Positions 23,096 through 31,830 of a DNA stretch of 64,000 bases are shown here, piece by piece. The stretch is from positions 43,145,469 to 43,209,468 of the forward strand of contig OX463781.1 of assembly GCA_949825025.1 (NCBI GenBank), read 5' to 3'. Every line of letters starts with the position of its first letter. Position 1 is the stretch's first letter. Under the pieces are notes generated by a model that worked only from the letters and a program-made list of their open reading frames with translations, ran no database searches and was not told the origin of the DNA. The position numbers and the translations under genes were made by a program. Origin of the DNA: Siphlonurus alternatus (taxonomy: Eukaryota; Arthropoda; Insecta; Ephemeroptera; Siphlonuridae).

Positions 23096-25649
23096 TTTAT
23101 TTATTTATGTATTTTTTTAATTATTGCATGATATCATATGACTTGGTATGATAAAAATTTAGAACCGGTTCTGTACGAGAAGCATACGATTTCATGCGAT
23201 ATCATACCATGCGACGCTGTGTGCGCGCAAATAGCTGATTGCATAGGTTCTTCATTTATTATTTTGAATCACAGGCTGCGAAAACATGCGATTCTATCTG
23301 CGACTACCCCAAGTGTAAATTTGAGTGAAAAATTTGGTAAATTTTCATGTTAAATATTTGCATGACTATATATGACGTCACACAATTTTTCCTCCAGATT
23401 TTTTGAGGGTTCTAGAAGGTTCTAAAAATAATTAAATATACATTGCATAAATCGAGATTATCTCTCCAAACATGGTATGTAAAAGTTAATATTTTTCTGC
23501 ATTAAATTATATTAATGGTATATTTATAAATATCACCTCAAGGTTTACTTATTGACTTTCTATATTTCAGTTAGTTAATATGCATAGATAGTAAATTTAA
23601 AAGCAAAAATGTTGCACTTTTTAGCCGTCAGTAGCAACATGAAATTCAGGGTAGACACATATTTGATTAAAAAAATAAAATATAATCTGGTTTGTATTGT
23701 ACAATTATGATAGCATTGATAGCTATATATACGATAGTTACAAAAAGGTATTCAATGTTGTTTTTTTTTTTAAATTTCTACACCTTTAAATTCTTATAAA
23801 TTGTATGCATAAATATAAGGATATGAAAGTGTTTGGAAAGATTCAGAAATAAAAAAAAAATCGATATACATTATCATAGCTATCTTATTTATACAGTAAC
23901 CAATAACAATTCAGATAACATTTTATTTATTATGCAGTCATGTGTCTGCTCTGAATTTTAGGGTGTTTTTGATGGCTAAAAAGTGTAACATTTCAAACTT
24001 AAAATTTACTATTAATGTGTACGCAGATTATTATTTATTATTGATATTTACAATACTATAAAAAAATTAATGGACAACGTGCATTAAAATATAAACTATT
24101 TAATCGCATATTTGGGGAGAGAATCTCAATTTATGTATATTTAGTTATTTATAGAACCCTCTAGCACCCTCAAACGAGCTAAGGGAAGAATTGTGTGACG
24201 TCATGCAAATATAAAACATGCAAACTTGGTGGAGAAAGTTGCATAGGTACGTCGTCATGCATATTTCTTATGTAACGTTTGAGAGTTTCAGAGGGAACAA
24301 AGGATTCTGAAAATACACTTTATTTGACATTGCAATATTTCATTGTGTCAAACACTCAATAAAATAAAGTTAAGTTGTCCATTGTTTATAATAATTACCA
24401 CACATCCTATATTTCATAATTTATATATTGCATATAAGATTTATGATTGGGAAAAAAATATGTATAATATACAGTACTTTTTAATTAAAATATTACAACA
24501 TAAATTTTGTTTAATTGATTTCAGGTCACGCGTGAGCAGCGTGATGAACTGCAGAGAAAAACTGTGGGTCAAGCCAGCAACCCTGACTGGCACGACGCCC
24601 GTATGGACCGCGAGACAGGGTGCGTCATCGGAAAGATCTACAAACGGAAGGACACGACGCCCTGTGGCAGCCTCGTCTATTCATTTTTATATAAAACAAG
24701 GTTCACTACCGCCGCAATGGAGTATGGGAGGCAAAACGAGTACATCGTTCTACGGCGACTTGAAGTCTACTTCAAAATCGAGATTTTGGAGTGCGGCATA
24801 TTTGTCTGGCTGGAGAACGGTGTCTTAGCAGCAACTCCAGATGGAGTAGTCAAGGGAAAAAGTGCATTAGCGGAAGCAAAAACTGCACCGTCAGTAAAAG
24901 CCATCGGTCTGCGTGCAGCTGCAGTAGCTAACAAAAACAACTTCTGCCTGCGAGTCAACGAGCAGGGACACCTCGAGCTCAAGCGCAACCACATCTACTA
25001 CTACCAAATTCAGGCCCAGCTCAACATTGCCGAGAAGCAAATTTGCTACTTCGGGATCATGTGCGATGTGAATCAGGACATGCACTTCGAAATCATTGAG
25101 CGTGACGAAGACTTGTGGAAGCAGATGATGGTCCCTAAACTTCTCAAGTTTTATCGTGATTGCCTGCTACCAGAGATCGTGGACTCTCGTAATCACCGCA
25201 AGTTACCAATCAGGGAACCTGATTATGCAATCCCACGGAAGCCACGACAGCCTCGCACCAGGAAGATCCTTCCTGCTGGCACTACTGCTTTGCCTCCCAA
25301 GTCTCCACTGTCTTGCGTTGGCTCCCTGCAAGAATCCAGCTCATTTGGAGCCACCGAGAAAAACCAAGCACCGCGTGCATGTTCTCCACAGGCTGGTCCC
25401 TCCACTTCCAATATAGAGCAGTCACGTGCTGGCTCTCGCCAAGAGAAACCCCTCACCCCCATGGTACGGCAATCTCGTTCTCTGCGAGCTGGGGTCTCCT
25501 CTCGCTCCCTTGTGCTACAGCAGCATCCCGAAAGACCCCCACAAAGCTGCAGTTCTTCTACCACCTCGAAAGTTCGGAGGGAGCGAGATACCTCTCCAGT
25601 GCTTTCTGCTTCTGTGTCAAAACCCAAAAAATCGCGTGCTAAAAAATAA
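18338..25649 (+). CDS. Mutator-like transposase fused to a YqaJ-type exonuclease (5 exons, 1067 aa)
   Basis: Exons 18338-18777, 19744-20167, 20796-20969, 21801-22841 and 24525-25649 are joined by four GT-AG introns. Junction phases agree and no internal stop occurs, giving 3204 nt. The ATG is preceded directly by an in-frame TAA, which fixes the start. Residues 1-50 are strongly basic (nuclear targeting likely) and 50-147 are Ser/Pro/Thr-rich. A Mutator-like transposase domain runs from about 179 to 690: zinc-type C201-x-C203 and C225-x2-C228; DGGW (D328); C367-x2-C370; HDC/ME region 383-397; DGDS (D422); GDHSKC (519-524); NLAESF (E575). A YqaJ-like nuclease spans about 707-915: MEYGRQNE (759/765), TPDG (D799), AEAK (E810, K812), YYYQIQAQL (Q854, Q856, Q858). 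The tail after 920 is Ser/Pro/Arg-rich and ends in a basic run. Transposase and nuclease roles are inferred from motifs. The intact frame argues for recent activity or host use. Confidence 0.85.
19412..19511 (+). repeat. (CT)n microsatellite in intron 1
   Basis: A near-pure CT run to 19488, continued by imperfect CTCT/CACTCT units. It lies in the 966-bp intron 1 (18778-19743). Confidence 0.95.
19744..20167 (+). CDS. Exon 2: zinc-binding start of the transposase domain
   Basis: The acceptor TTATTTTCAG precedes AGGCTTCC, and the donor is GAAGGAG|GTAATA. Together with two bases from exon 1 it gives residues 147-288. It carries C201-T-C203 and, after a conserved-looking EEKRRIGLK stretch, C225-STC228, probably a zinc-binding module. 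It also includes the GHTQLQD segment often seen in proteins of this type. Confidence 0.8.
20268..20425 (+). repeat. (ATAAT)n pentanucleotide microsatellite in intron 2
   Basis: About thirty tandem ATAAT units within the 628-bp intron 2, nearly uninterrupted until 20400 and then degenerate. Pentanucleotide arrays of this purity are usually young or unstable. Confidence 0.95.
20456..20579. repeat. Near-perfect hairpin in intron 2 (55-bp arms, 14-nt loop)
   Basis: Left arm 20456-20510 and right arm 20525-20579 are reverse complements with a single mismatch by eye, separated by a 14-nt T-rich loop. It sits directly after the pentanucleotide array. It could be a tiny fold-back element, or a transcribed hairpin that yields small RNAs, since it is spliced out of the transposase transcript. 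Confidence 0.9.
20796..20969 (+). CDS. Exon 3: first catalytic aspartate (DGGW motif)
   Basis: Exactly 58 codons (289-346) between acceptor ATTTTTCAG and donor CACG|GTACGT, phase 0 on both sides. It carries LLDGGWIKRSYGHNYSS. The Asp of DGGW (D328) is the likely first acid of the DDE triad. Adjacent exons join here in the order expected for the domain. Confidence 0.8.
20970..21800 (+). other. Intron 3 with degenerate repeat and AAAT/TCAA microsatellites
   Basis: The intron includes a GC-richer segment at 21100-21260 (ATGGCGTAACTAC then GGGCCC-rich sequence), which looks like the edge of a dispersed repeat. A compound microsatellite follows at 21549-21665: CAAA, then AAAT, then TCAA units. 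Acceptor CTTGTTTCAG ends it. Confidence 0.6.
21801..22841 (+). CDS. Exon 4: main transposase catalytic core
   Basis: 347 codons (347-693), acceptor CTTGTTTCAG, donor TTACAG|GTATAG. It contains the CVRC zinc pair (367/370), the HDCPRNFSG and AMEYDII motifs, VADGDSNVY with the probable second acid D422, KIECANH, GDHSKC with a later FC (532), and NLAESFFNLVSK with the probable catalytic E575. The Glu/Lys-rich end (670-693) may form a short coiled coil before the nuclease domain. Confidence 0.85.
22937..23110 (+). repeat. Compound TTTG/TTAC microsatellite in intron 4
   Basis: Tetranucleotide units run TTTG, then TTAT, then CTAC/TTAC, then TTAT. The array opens the 1683-bp intron 4 (22842-24524). 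Confidence 0.9.
23115..23335 (+). repeat. Dispersed repeat, copy 1 (related to 37715-37965)
   Basis: Shares the segment TATGATAAAAATTTAGAACC and later matches (GAGAA.CGTACGAT-like, GTGCGCGC, ATAGGTTCTT) with 37715-37965 in the same orientation. The apparent peptide (DKNLEPVL) is conserved only because the DNA is; both copies have stops and no start context. Confidence 0.7.
23346..24220. mobile_element. 875-bp fold-back element in intron 4
   Basis: The two halves are imperfect reverse complements over most of the length. CATGTTAAATATTTGCATGA at the left matches the complement of 24190-24220, and inner blocks (GGGTTCTAGA, ACTTTTTAGCC, AAATTCAG) also pair. TGACGTCA occurs at both ends (23373-23380 and 24196-24203). 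No coding capacity, so it is non-autonomous. It is nested in the transposase gene's last intron. Confidence 0.75.
24525..25649 (+). CDS. Exon 5: YqaJ-like exonuclease domain and C-terminal tail
   Basis: Acceptor GATTTCAG precedes GTCACGCGTG; the exon codes for residues 694-1067 and ends in TAA. The PD-(D/E)XK-type pattern of YqaJ exonucleases is visible: MEYGRQNE, ATPDGVV, LAEAK, then a Tyr-rich QIQAQL helix and CYFGIM strand. Family members process DNA ends (as in phage recombination), so a role in trimming or repairing excision ends is plausible but inferred. The last 150 residues are low-complexity Ser/Pro/Arg. Confidence 0.85.
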   Translation, partial: VTREQRDELQRKTVGQASNPDWHDARMDRETGCVIGKIYKRKDTTPCGSLVYSFLYKTRFTTAAMEYGRQNEYIVLRRLEVYFKIEILECGIFVWLENGVLAATPDGVVKGKSALAEAKTAPSVKAIGLRAAAVANKNNFCLRVNEQGHLELKRNHIYYYQIQAQLNIAEKQICYFGIMCDVNQDMHFEIIERDEDLWKQMMVPKLLKFYRDCLLPEIVDSRNHRKLPIREPDYAIPRKPRQPRTRKILPAGTTALPPKSPLSCVGSLQESSSFGATEKNQAPRACSPQAGPSTSNIEQSRAGSRQEKPLTPMVRQSRSLRAGVSSRSLVLQQHPERPPQSCSSSTTSKVRRERDTSPVLSASVSKPKKSRAKK

Positions 25650-25802
25650 GGAGCTAAGTACCCTGATCGTACATGCAATATAATTCCCATATTTTTTAGA
25701 TATATTACAGGAGCTATTTTTAATACAGTTTTAGTATAGTAACAGGCAGCCCCTGGGATTACGGAAAAAAAACTGTATATTTTTTTTCCCAATTTTTATG
25801 AT

Positions 25803-25808
25803 AATAAA
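25803..25808 (+). promoter_or_regulatory. Candidate poly(A) signal AATAAA
   Basis: An AATAAA hexamer lies about 155 bases after the stop codon of the transposase/nuclease gene. The DNA is so AT-rich that the hexamer alone is weak evidence; its position is right for a 3' end. Confidence 0.35.
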
Positions 25809-27837
25809 ATGTTTAAATTTTATCAGTATTTTCTTTCAATTCCCCTAAATATTTAGCAGTTCGAAATTATTATTTTTTTACTCATTAATAGTCAAGAATT
25901 ACACGTTTTAATTAAAAATGTAAAAATAATTAGAACAGCCTTCTAAACAATATTATGTTTGGGATTATTCGTTTTAAATCCATAATAAATTATTTTTTAA
26001 ATAAATAATTATATAAAAAATAAATAGAGAATAGTCATTATCCAGGAAATAAGTATAAAGGCGGATAAAAAATGTAAAATTCTATCACAATAAGACCAAT
26101 ACTTCTCTCCGCATTTTTTTCCCATGTATTATAATGCGATTGCTCACTAATCAATAATAAAAAAAATGTATATTTAAACATGTATATTTGGTGGTGTAAT
26201 ATTATGTTAGGATATAAATGAGAAAAACAGAAAATTTTACCCCACTTTTTCTTCATTTTTTTTTTTTTTTTTTTTTAAGTTTTTAACCTAAATAATGTAA
26301 GTACTTTTTAGCTTTATACAGAAAAAAATAAAAGAAGTATAAGTCATGTTTATTATTAATTATTATGCATAATATTCTAACTAAAATTTTTACAATTTTT
26401 ACAATATTCACTACATTTTGGTCAGACATAGTTATAGTTTCAGAGCATCCTTATATTTTTATTATCCTAGCGGGATAGAGAAAGAGAAGTGAGTAGACAA
26501 TGCAACTCTCTTTGCTTGCTTGCTGCTGCTCTCCCCACTCCTACTAGCATTGACCGCAGTGTGGGTGAGTTCTACAGCTCACACTTCCATGCCGTATACA
26601 ACCATACTGCCAGCACCCTCTACTGCCCATTGTTAAGGAACCGCGGCGCACCCTATCGTCTTAACCAAAACGGTTAACTCTTCGCCATCGGCTATTTTTT
26701 GGCAATTATCACGTTAAATTATAATATAAATTTAATACAAATACCATTAACCATTACTATTGCATACAAAACTGAATACAGAATATTCTTTTTTCCTTTT
26801 ATCAACATCATACATTATAATAACATGTAATGGTTTTTAATTATTATAAAGTATAGTATAAAAATATAAAGTATAGCATAAATATCATTAATTAACGTTA
26901 TTAATATTGATATTGTTTATTTAACATGCATTATTGAATATTGTTACTTTTCAGTGTCACAATTGCATTCTATTTTTGAGCGTGGGGGGGGGGAGATGAA
27001 TTGAAAATTTTAATTAATTTTTTAACTGATCTTTATTTATCATATTATATATTTTTTTGTGAATTACACTCGAATTCCTTTTTTCCTTTCTTATAGTTCA
27101 TAAAATATGTTTGTTAAAGTTGATTTCCTAAAACGGAAGTTGAACAATAGTTCAACTTACATTGTCAAAAATGTAAGTAAATGATGACAATGTATATAGA
27201 TAATAAATTTTTATGTTTGAGAGGATAGTCAAATACCTTATAAATCCTCAATGGAATTCATTTGTTATTTAAAGTCTAGCAATATTCTATGAATAAAGAT
27301 ATAAATATATATTTATGCCAAACTACCTGCAGGTAGTAAGTGCGAGCTGGTCTTTTTGTGCTACTTATACATTTTGTATGATTTCAATCTCTAGTATTTT
27401 TCTCCTCTTTTCGCAAGTGCCTGACAAAAGACGCTCACTCCCTTCCCATCTCTGTAACTATTATATGATGAAGAAAGTAAATGCATTAAGGTTCAATAAA
27501 ATAATAATAGAAAATAAAGATATAAAAGAGTTTTTAAAAGTTAATTTCTAACAATCTAACCTGATACGGTATGCAAAAACGTTCACCTGTAGTATTTATT
27601 AAATTAAAAAGTACAAGAAAAATATATTCATGCCGATATAGTTATTATAAATTATTTTCTGCAAACAGACTGAATTAACTTATTAAAAACAAATTGTACG
27701 TGTTTTATTAGCAATCAGTGCCATCAGTGCAATTATTTTTTAACCTAACTGCGAAAATTTAGTAATTTACTAAATGCACAGTTCAAGTGTCAATTATTAT
27801 TTTTTTTTTCATTTTTAAAAATTAATTAAAAGAAATA
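25809..27837. other. Transposon 3' region without a recognised gene
   Basis: About 2 kb of AT-rich DNA before the right terminal repeats. A GC-richer island at 26475-26690 contains AACCGCGGCG and CCAAAACGGTTAAC, the latter resembling the subterminal motif. Poly-T at 26255-26277, poly-G at 26984-26993 and a small hairpin around 27135-27162 (AAGTTGAAC/GTTCAACTT) are also visible. No coding signal was recognised. Confidence 0.5.
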
Positions 27838-28034
27838 ATCGCGGTTTAAAGTGTTTAAAATTATAACACGGCTAGAAACGGTTAAAATTTACTGTCGGTT
27901 AATTTTTAATTTTAATCGAAGTTCGGTTAAATGGTTAAATTAACCGTAACCTCGAGTAACAGTATTTTTTGAAAACGATTAACCGTGGGTTTTTAACCGG
28001 ACGGTTAATCAACCGGTTAAAATTTACAGCCCTA
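27838..28034 (-). repeat. Right terminal inverted repeat and subterminal motif cluster
   Basis: It ends with ATTTACAGCCCTA, the reverse complement of the left terminus. It is preceded by many CGGTTAA/TTAACCG motifs, including AACCGGTTAA next to the terminus. The density matches the left end although the two arms do not align base for base past the first 13 bp. Confidence 0.7.
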
Positions 28035-28042
28035 TATTTTAT
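28035..28042. repeat. Right target-site duplication TATTTTAT
   Basis: Identical to the eight bases abutting the left terminus at 17016-17023. It supports a single insertion event spanning the whole 11 kb rather than two unrelated short elements. Confidence 0.75.
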
Positions 28043-29619
28043 CCTAAATATATGCAGCTGTTTTTGTTTTGTTTTTTAATAAAGGCAACCATCCATCATT
28101 GCCTATATATACTTACAAGAGAGTTCATATTGTGGGCGGTGAAATACATTGTTCTATGGTTAAAAAATTGAATAAGCTTTTTTAATGGAAAGTACTGTAT
28201 TATTATTTTAATTTATTAATAGTTAGTATTAAAAATGTCATTTATGAATTTTATTCTTTCTAAAAGTGCAAACGGCGAATCTGTATATAAAGTAAAACTT
28301 TGGTTGTAAATGTTTATTAACTATGTTAAAAAAAATTCATTCGCGAAATGGAGTGTTGCTAATTTATGACGTTGTTCAATTATGATTAGAAGCATCTAGT
28401 TCCAGCCTAAAACATCCTTCATTTTCAAAAAGATTATTATCAGAAAGAGCTTATTATAACCTTATCAGAAAATCCTTATCGGAAATTAAGGGCATATACA
28501 GACATAATACAGACATACAGACATAATATACAGACATAATACATATACAGTATACAGACATAATACATATACAGTATACAGACATAATATTATTATATTC
28601 ATAAGAAAATTAGTTGCAAGTTCTTAAACATATCTCGGAAAAAAAACTAACACCCCTACACTATTATATATATATTTGTATTTTAATTTATGTATATATT
28701 AAATTTTTTATTCTAAATATAATTAAAATTATTTTTAGTTTATATAATTTGTCACATTATTATTTATAATACAATATACAGATATGAATGCATGAATTCA
28801 GATTTTCAACACTATACGTTCACAATTTCTACATTTTTTTGCTCCTTGTGCCATAAAAACAACTGAAATATTGTAAAAGTCATAGTTTTAATAAAATTTA
28901 AAAAAAATATATAAAATTTTACATATAAAGTTATAATGAGCATCATTTCCATACCTACATATTTTTACAAAAAAAAATATGTTGAATATAATTATGCTAT
29001 ATGTTGAATAATAATAAGCAAATAAAATATTTCTATATAATATTATATAATAGGTTTTATACTTTTCTATACTTAAAAAACAGAAACAAAAAAAAATATC
29101 AAGATGAAAATTTATTTTATATACTTTATTATATAAAAGTTTTATATTATAAATATGTATATATTTTTTTTATTTACATACATGTGTGTTTATTTGTTGA
29201 AGTTAGTATGAAATAATAGTAGTCAGTTTCTCTTCTCGGCTTGTGAACTCCATGCTGTGTCCCACTTAATGGCTTGAACTTACCGGAACACTTGGATTAA
29301 TTTCCCTGGAGACAGACTCAGTGGATGATGCTACTGGTGGTGGTACAGAGCATTGTTATTGTTGCTCACTGCCACTTTATAATGTGTGCAACAACAATGA
29401 AAACAACAAAACAATGTTAAAATTTAAAAAAAAAAAACATGTAAGCTTGTATAATAATTATAGCTATTTATTTTAAATTTATAATTAATTAATTATTAAT
29501 CCAGGAATTTTGTATGATTTTTCTCACTTTTTAAGTTTTACCTTTAAAATTGCGTTCCAGTTTAATTATGCCATCTTTTTACTATTGAAGATACGTAGTA
29601 CAGTCGCGTTATTTAGTTC
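28043..29619. other. No gene recognised
   Basis: AT-rich. A GC-richer island at 29225-29390 ends, on the minus strand, in a good donor (CCG|GTAAGT), but no acceptor-bounded open frame fits. Confidence 0.45.
28490..28590 (+). repeat. Short tandem repeat with ACAGACATAATA units
   Basis: Repeated CAGACATAATACATATACAG-type units, about 30 bp each in the later copies. Confidence 0.7.
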
Positions 29620-29750
29620 AGTGTACAGTAATCACCTTGGAAAATTTCTCTTTGCAGTCCTGTTAATCACCGTGCCCAGTAAGAATAACATAGGGTATGG
29701 TGATTAACAAGGTTTCAAGTGAAAAATTTTCCAAGGCGACGAGTGTACAT
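29620..29750. mobile_element. 130-bp fold-back MITE, family E copy 1
   Basis: GTGTACAGTAATCACCTTGG at the left pairs imperfectly with CCAAGGCGACGAGTGTACAT at the right, with an inner TTAATCACC/GGTGATTAA pair. Copies also occur at 38558 and 55027. Confidence 0.8.
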
Positions 29751-30029
29751 ATTTGCAAGTATTATTGAAAATCTATGACAAGTTTTACGAAACTTTATGC
29801 TACTAAATATTGATAGAAGAACACAATGAACTTATAGTTTATTTATTTTAGTCAGCGTAAACAATTAAATGATATCACGAGTTGAAATAAATTTCATATT
29901 TTCTTCTCTATTAAACTCTCCTCTCGTCCTTTCTCCTCTTATTTTGCACCATTTTACAGGGAAAAATAGGTGAAAAAGACGAGATTACATATTTTTTTCT
30001 CTTCTTGAACATAAAATGTTAGAAATATT

Positions 30030-30215
30030 TGGGTGGTATTCACGAAGAGTTAAGGAGCGTTTTAGGGAGAGATATTTTAAAAAGCGTTTTTCTTACCATG
30101 TAAATTGTCTTCATTTCATCCTCATTTTGAGTGAAGAGGAAACAAGATGTGTTTTAGGGGTAAAATGATTAGTTTTAGACGTGCAAAAGATGAGTTGAAG
30201 ATTTATTTTTTTTAC
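30030..30215 (+). repeat. Dispersed repeat, family J, plus orientation
   Basis: GAAACAAGATGTGTTTTAGG and GTGCAAAAGATGAGTTGAAG recur, inverted and slightly diverged, at about 61210-61310; the GGTATTCACGAAGAGTTAAG edge corresponds to about 61425-61445. Confidence 0.6.
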
Positions 30216-30392
30216 TAAGGATAAGTACACTTTGAGAGCAGCTGAAATTTATCATTTTTTTTTGAGCTGGGTGCTCCTCTTACCTCTTCTAAAATTGTAA
30301 TTTTGTGTATGTTTGTCTCTTGAAGATGCAGCAAACTCTACAATTCAGATGCTGATATATATTGCTGCATTATATAAATCCATAATACTGAT

Positions 30393-30611
30393 TACAGTCA
30401 AATTTAAATGTCATTCCCTCCGGATGTAACCGGAAATCTAAGGTTTCTGGTCTTCCTATTCATATTTCAGCGTTACAATTTTACACATATGTCAGTATTT
30501 CTACTTCAAACCACTCTGTAAAGTTTCAAAACTAAATTACAAATAGAAGAGCTGCAAACTTTACACTTCCGGCTACGTACGGAAGGAATATCAAATTAAT
30601 TTGACGGTACT
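30393..30611. mobile_element. Tc1/mariner-like MITE, family F copy 1
   Basis: TA-CAGTCAAATTTAAATG opens the left end and AATTTGACGG-TA closes the right. Subterminal TCCGGATGTAACCGG pairs imperfectly with CCGGCTACGTACGGA. CAGT-type ends beside TA fit Tc1/mariner-derived miniature elements. Confidence 0.75.
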
Positions 30612-31651
30612 GCATTTTTCATACATAAATTATTTTTAAATCGTTCTAAATTATCATTTAAATTGTATGTATAATGTACTTAAATTCACGGAGAGAATTA
30701 TTTTTTGGTAAAATTTTGTAAAAAATTAAATTATCGTGCATTACTTCAAAACAAATTATTTGTAATAATTTTTATAGATCAGGATAATTATTATTCATGA
30801 ACTCTCGGTTAAAGACTAAATTTTTACTGTATGTTCTTTGATTAATAAAACATGTAGTTGCTAGATCGGGGTTAATGAACTTCTCTACAATAGAGGGAAT
30901 TGACCACATAAGTTTTCAAGCCACGCTACTTTGTTAAGAGTAATTGGAATCACCGAACAAATGAACTCTGTTAAATTGTGTTTTTCATTGCTGTAAATTA
31001 TTGGTGCATGAGTTTTTTACGTTTAATTTCTAACGTTTTGTTCCATTTAACTTGATTCCAACTAGCAGTGCTTCAATATATAAGCATTCATTTCATTTTT
31101 TATTTCATAAATTTATTAAAAAAATAATTAATAATTACACAATTTAAATGAAATAAAATAATATCAATCATAAATACAAAAGAAATTGTCTTTTTATAAT
31201 AAAATTGTTATTATACTAAAATAATAAAAAAAATATGAATATTTAGTTTAATATTTTGAGTTTAAATTTCCATTCAATATTATGTTAAAAAATAATTTAA
31301 ATTGCAAAAAACGATACTTATTATTATAAATTGTCATTCATTGCTTCAGTTATAATTGAATAAAATTATTTTCATGTATCAAAACAATTTCATGAACTCT
31401 CAATGAGTTCTCAAATTTAATAAATATAATTGTACTGCAAATAACTCTAATAATATATCATTGTTACCTCTAATAAATTAAAGTGAACTACTACAGTACG
31501 TTAAATTATACAGTGTGATACAATCATATTTTATTTTAAAGTAGAAATAATTAAAAGACATTCATGTCCATATAAGCCGGGTTTTGAACAAAAAGTTTGT
31601 TGGTAGTTTGATATTATCTTGTGCAAGTATAAAAACTGTTAGCTCTTCGTT

Positions 31652-31830
31652 TCAATCGCATTTAATCTGCAGTGAAAACAGTCTGCCCTTCTTCTGAACT
31701 TCTTTATTGGAAGCCTGGAGGCTCTTATACTGCGACTCCATCATATCTTTGATCTTATGGCAGCGGACAGCAAGCAGCAGCAGCCAATATTGCTCACACC
31801 TTGCTGCCAAATCTAGGCTATATATCGCCT
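31652..31830 (-). CDS. Candidate terminal exon of an unidentified gene (minus strand)
   Basis: On the minus strand a strong acceptor (TATTTTTTTCTTCTCACTAG) is followed by an open frame: AIYSLDLAARCEQYW, a Leu run, KIKDMMESQYKSLQASNKEV and a TGA stop. It is GC-richer than its surroundings and has a helical, coiled-coil-like composition. An internal AAG|GTGTGAG could alternatively act as a donor. Family not recognised; a spectrin-like helix is only a guess. Confidence 0.35.

Larger units (their letters stand above)
17024..28034 (+). mobile_element. 11-kb DNA transposon encoding a Mutator-like transposase/YqaJ protein
   Basis: The left end reads TAGGGCTGTAAAT and the right end is its exact reverse complement, ATTTACAGCCCTA. 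Beyond 13 bp the inverted repeat is imperfect, but both ends are crowded with TAACCG/CGGTTA motifs for about 200 bp (17036-17220 and 27838-28020). Both sides are bounded by TATTTTAT, which fits a target-site duplication of 8 bp. It is 9 bp (ATATTTTAT) if the last A of the element is counted as target. Between the ends is a single five-exon transposase/nuclease gene on the plus strand. The 9-bp reading suits Mutator-like elements; the 8-bp reading with TAGGG termini would also suit hAT elements. The boundaries are seen directly; that this gene mobilises these ends is inferred from position. Confidence 0.8.

Noticed and set aside
25223..25792. 189-codon minus-strand frame opposite the last transposase exon
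   Set aside because: Lies antisense to a well-supported exon with recognisable nuclease motifs; a shadow caused by the GC-richer codons.
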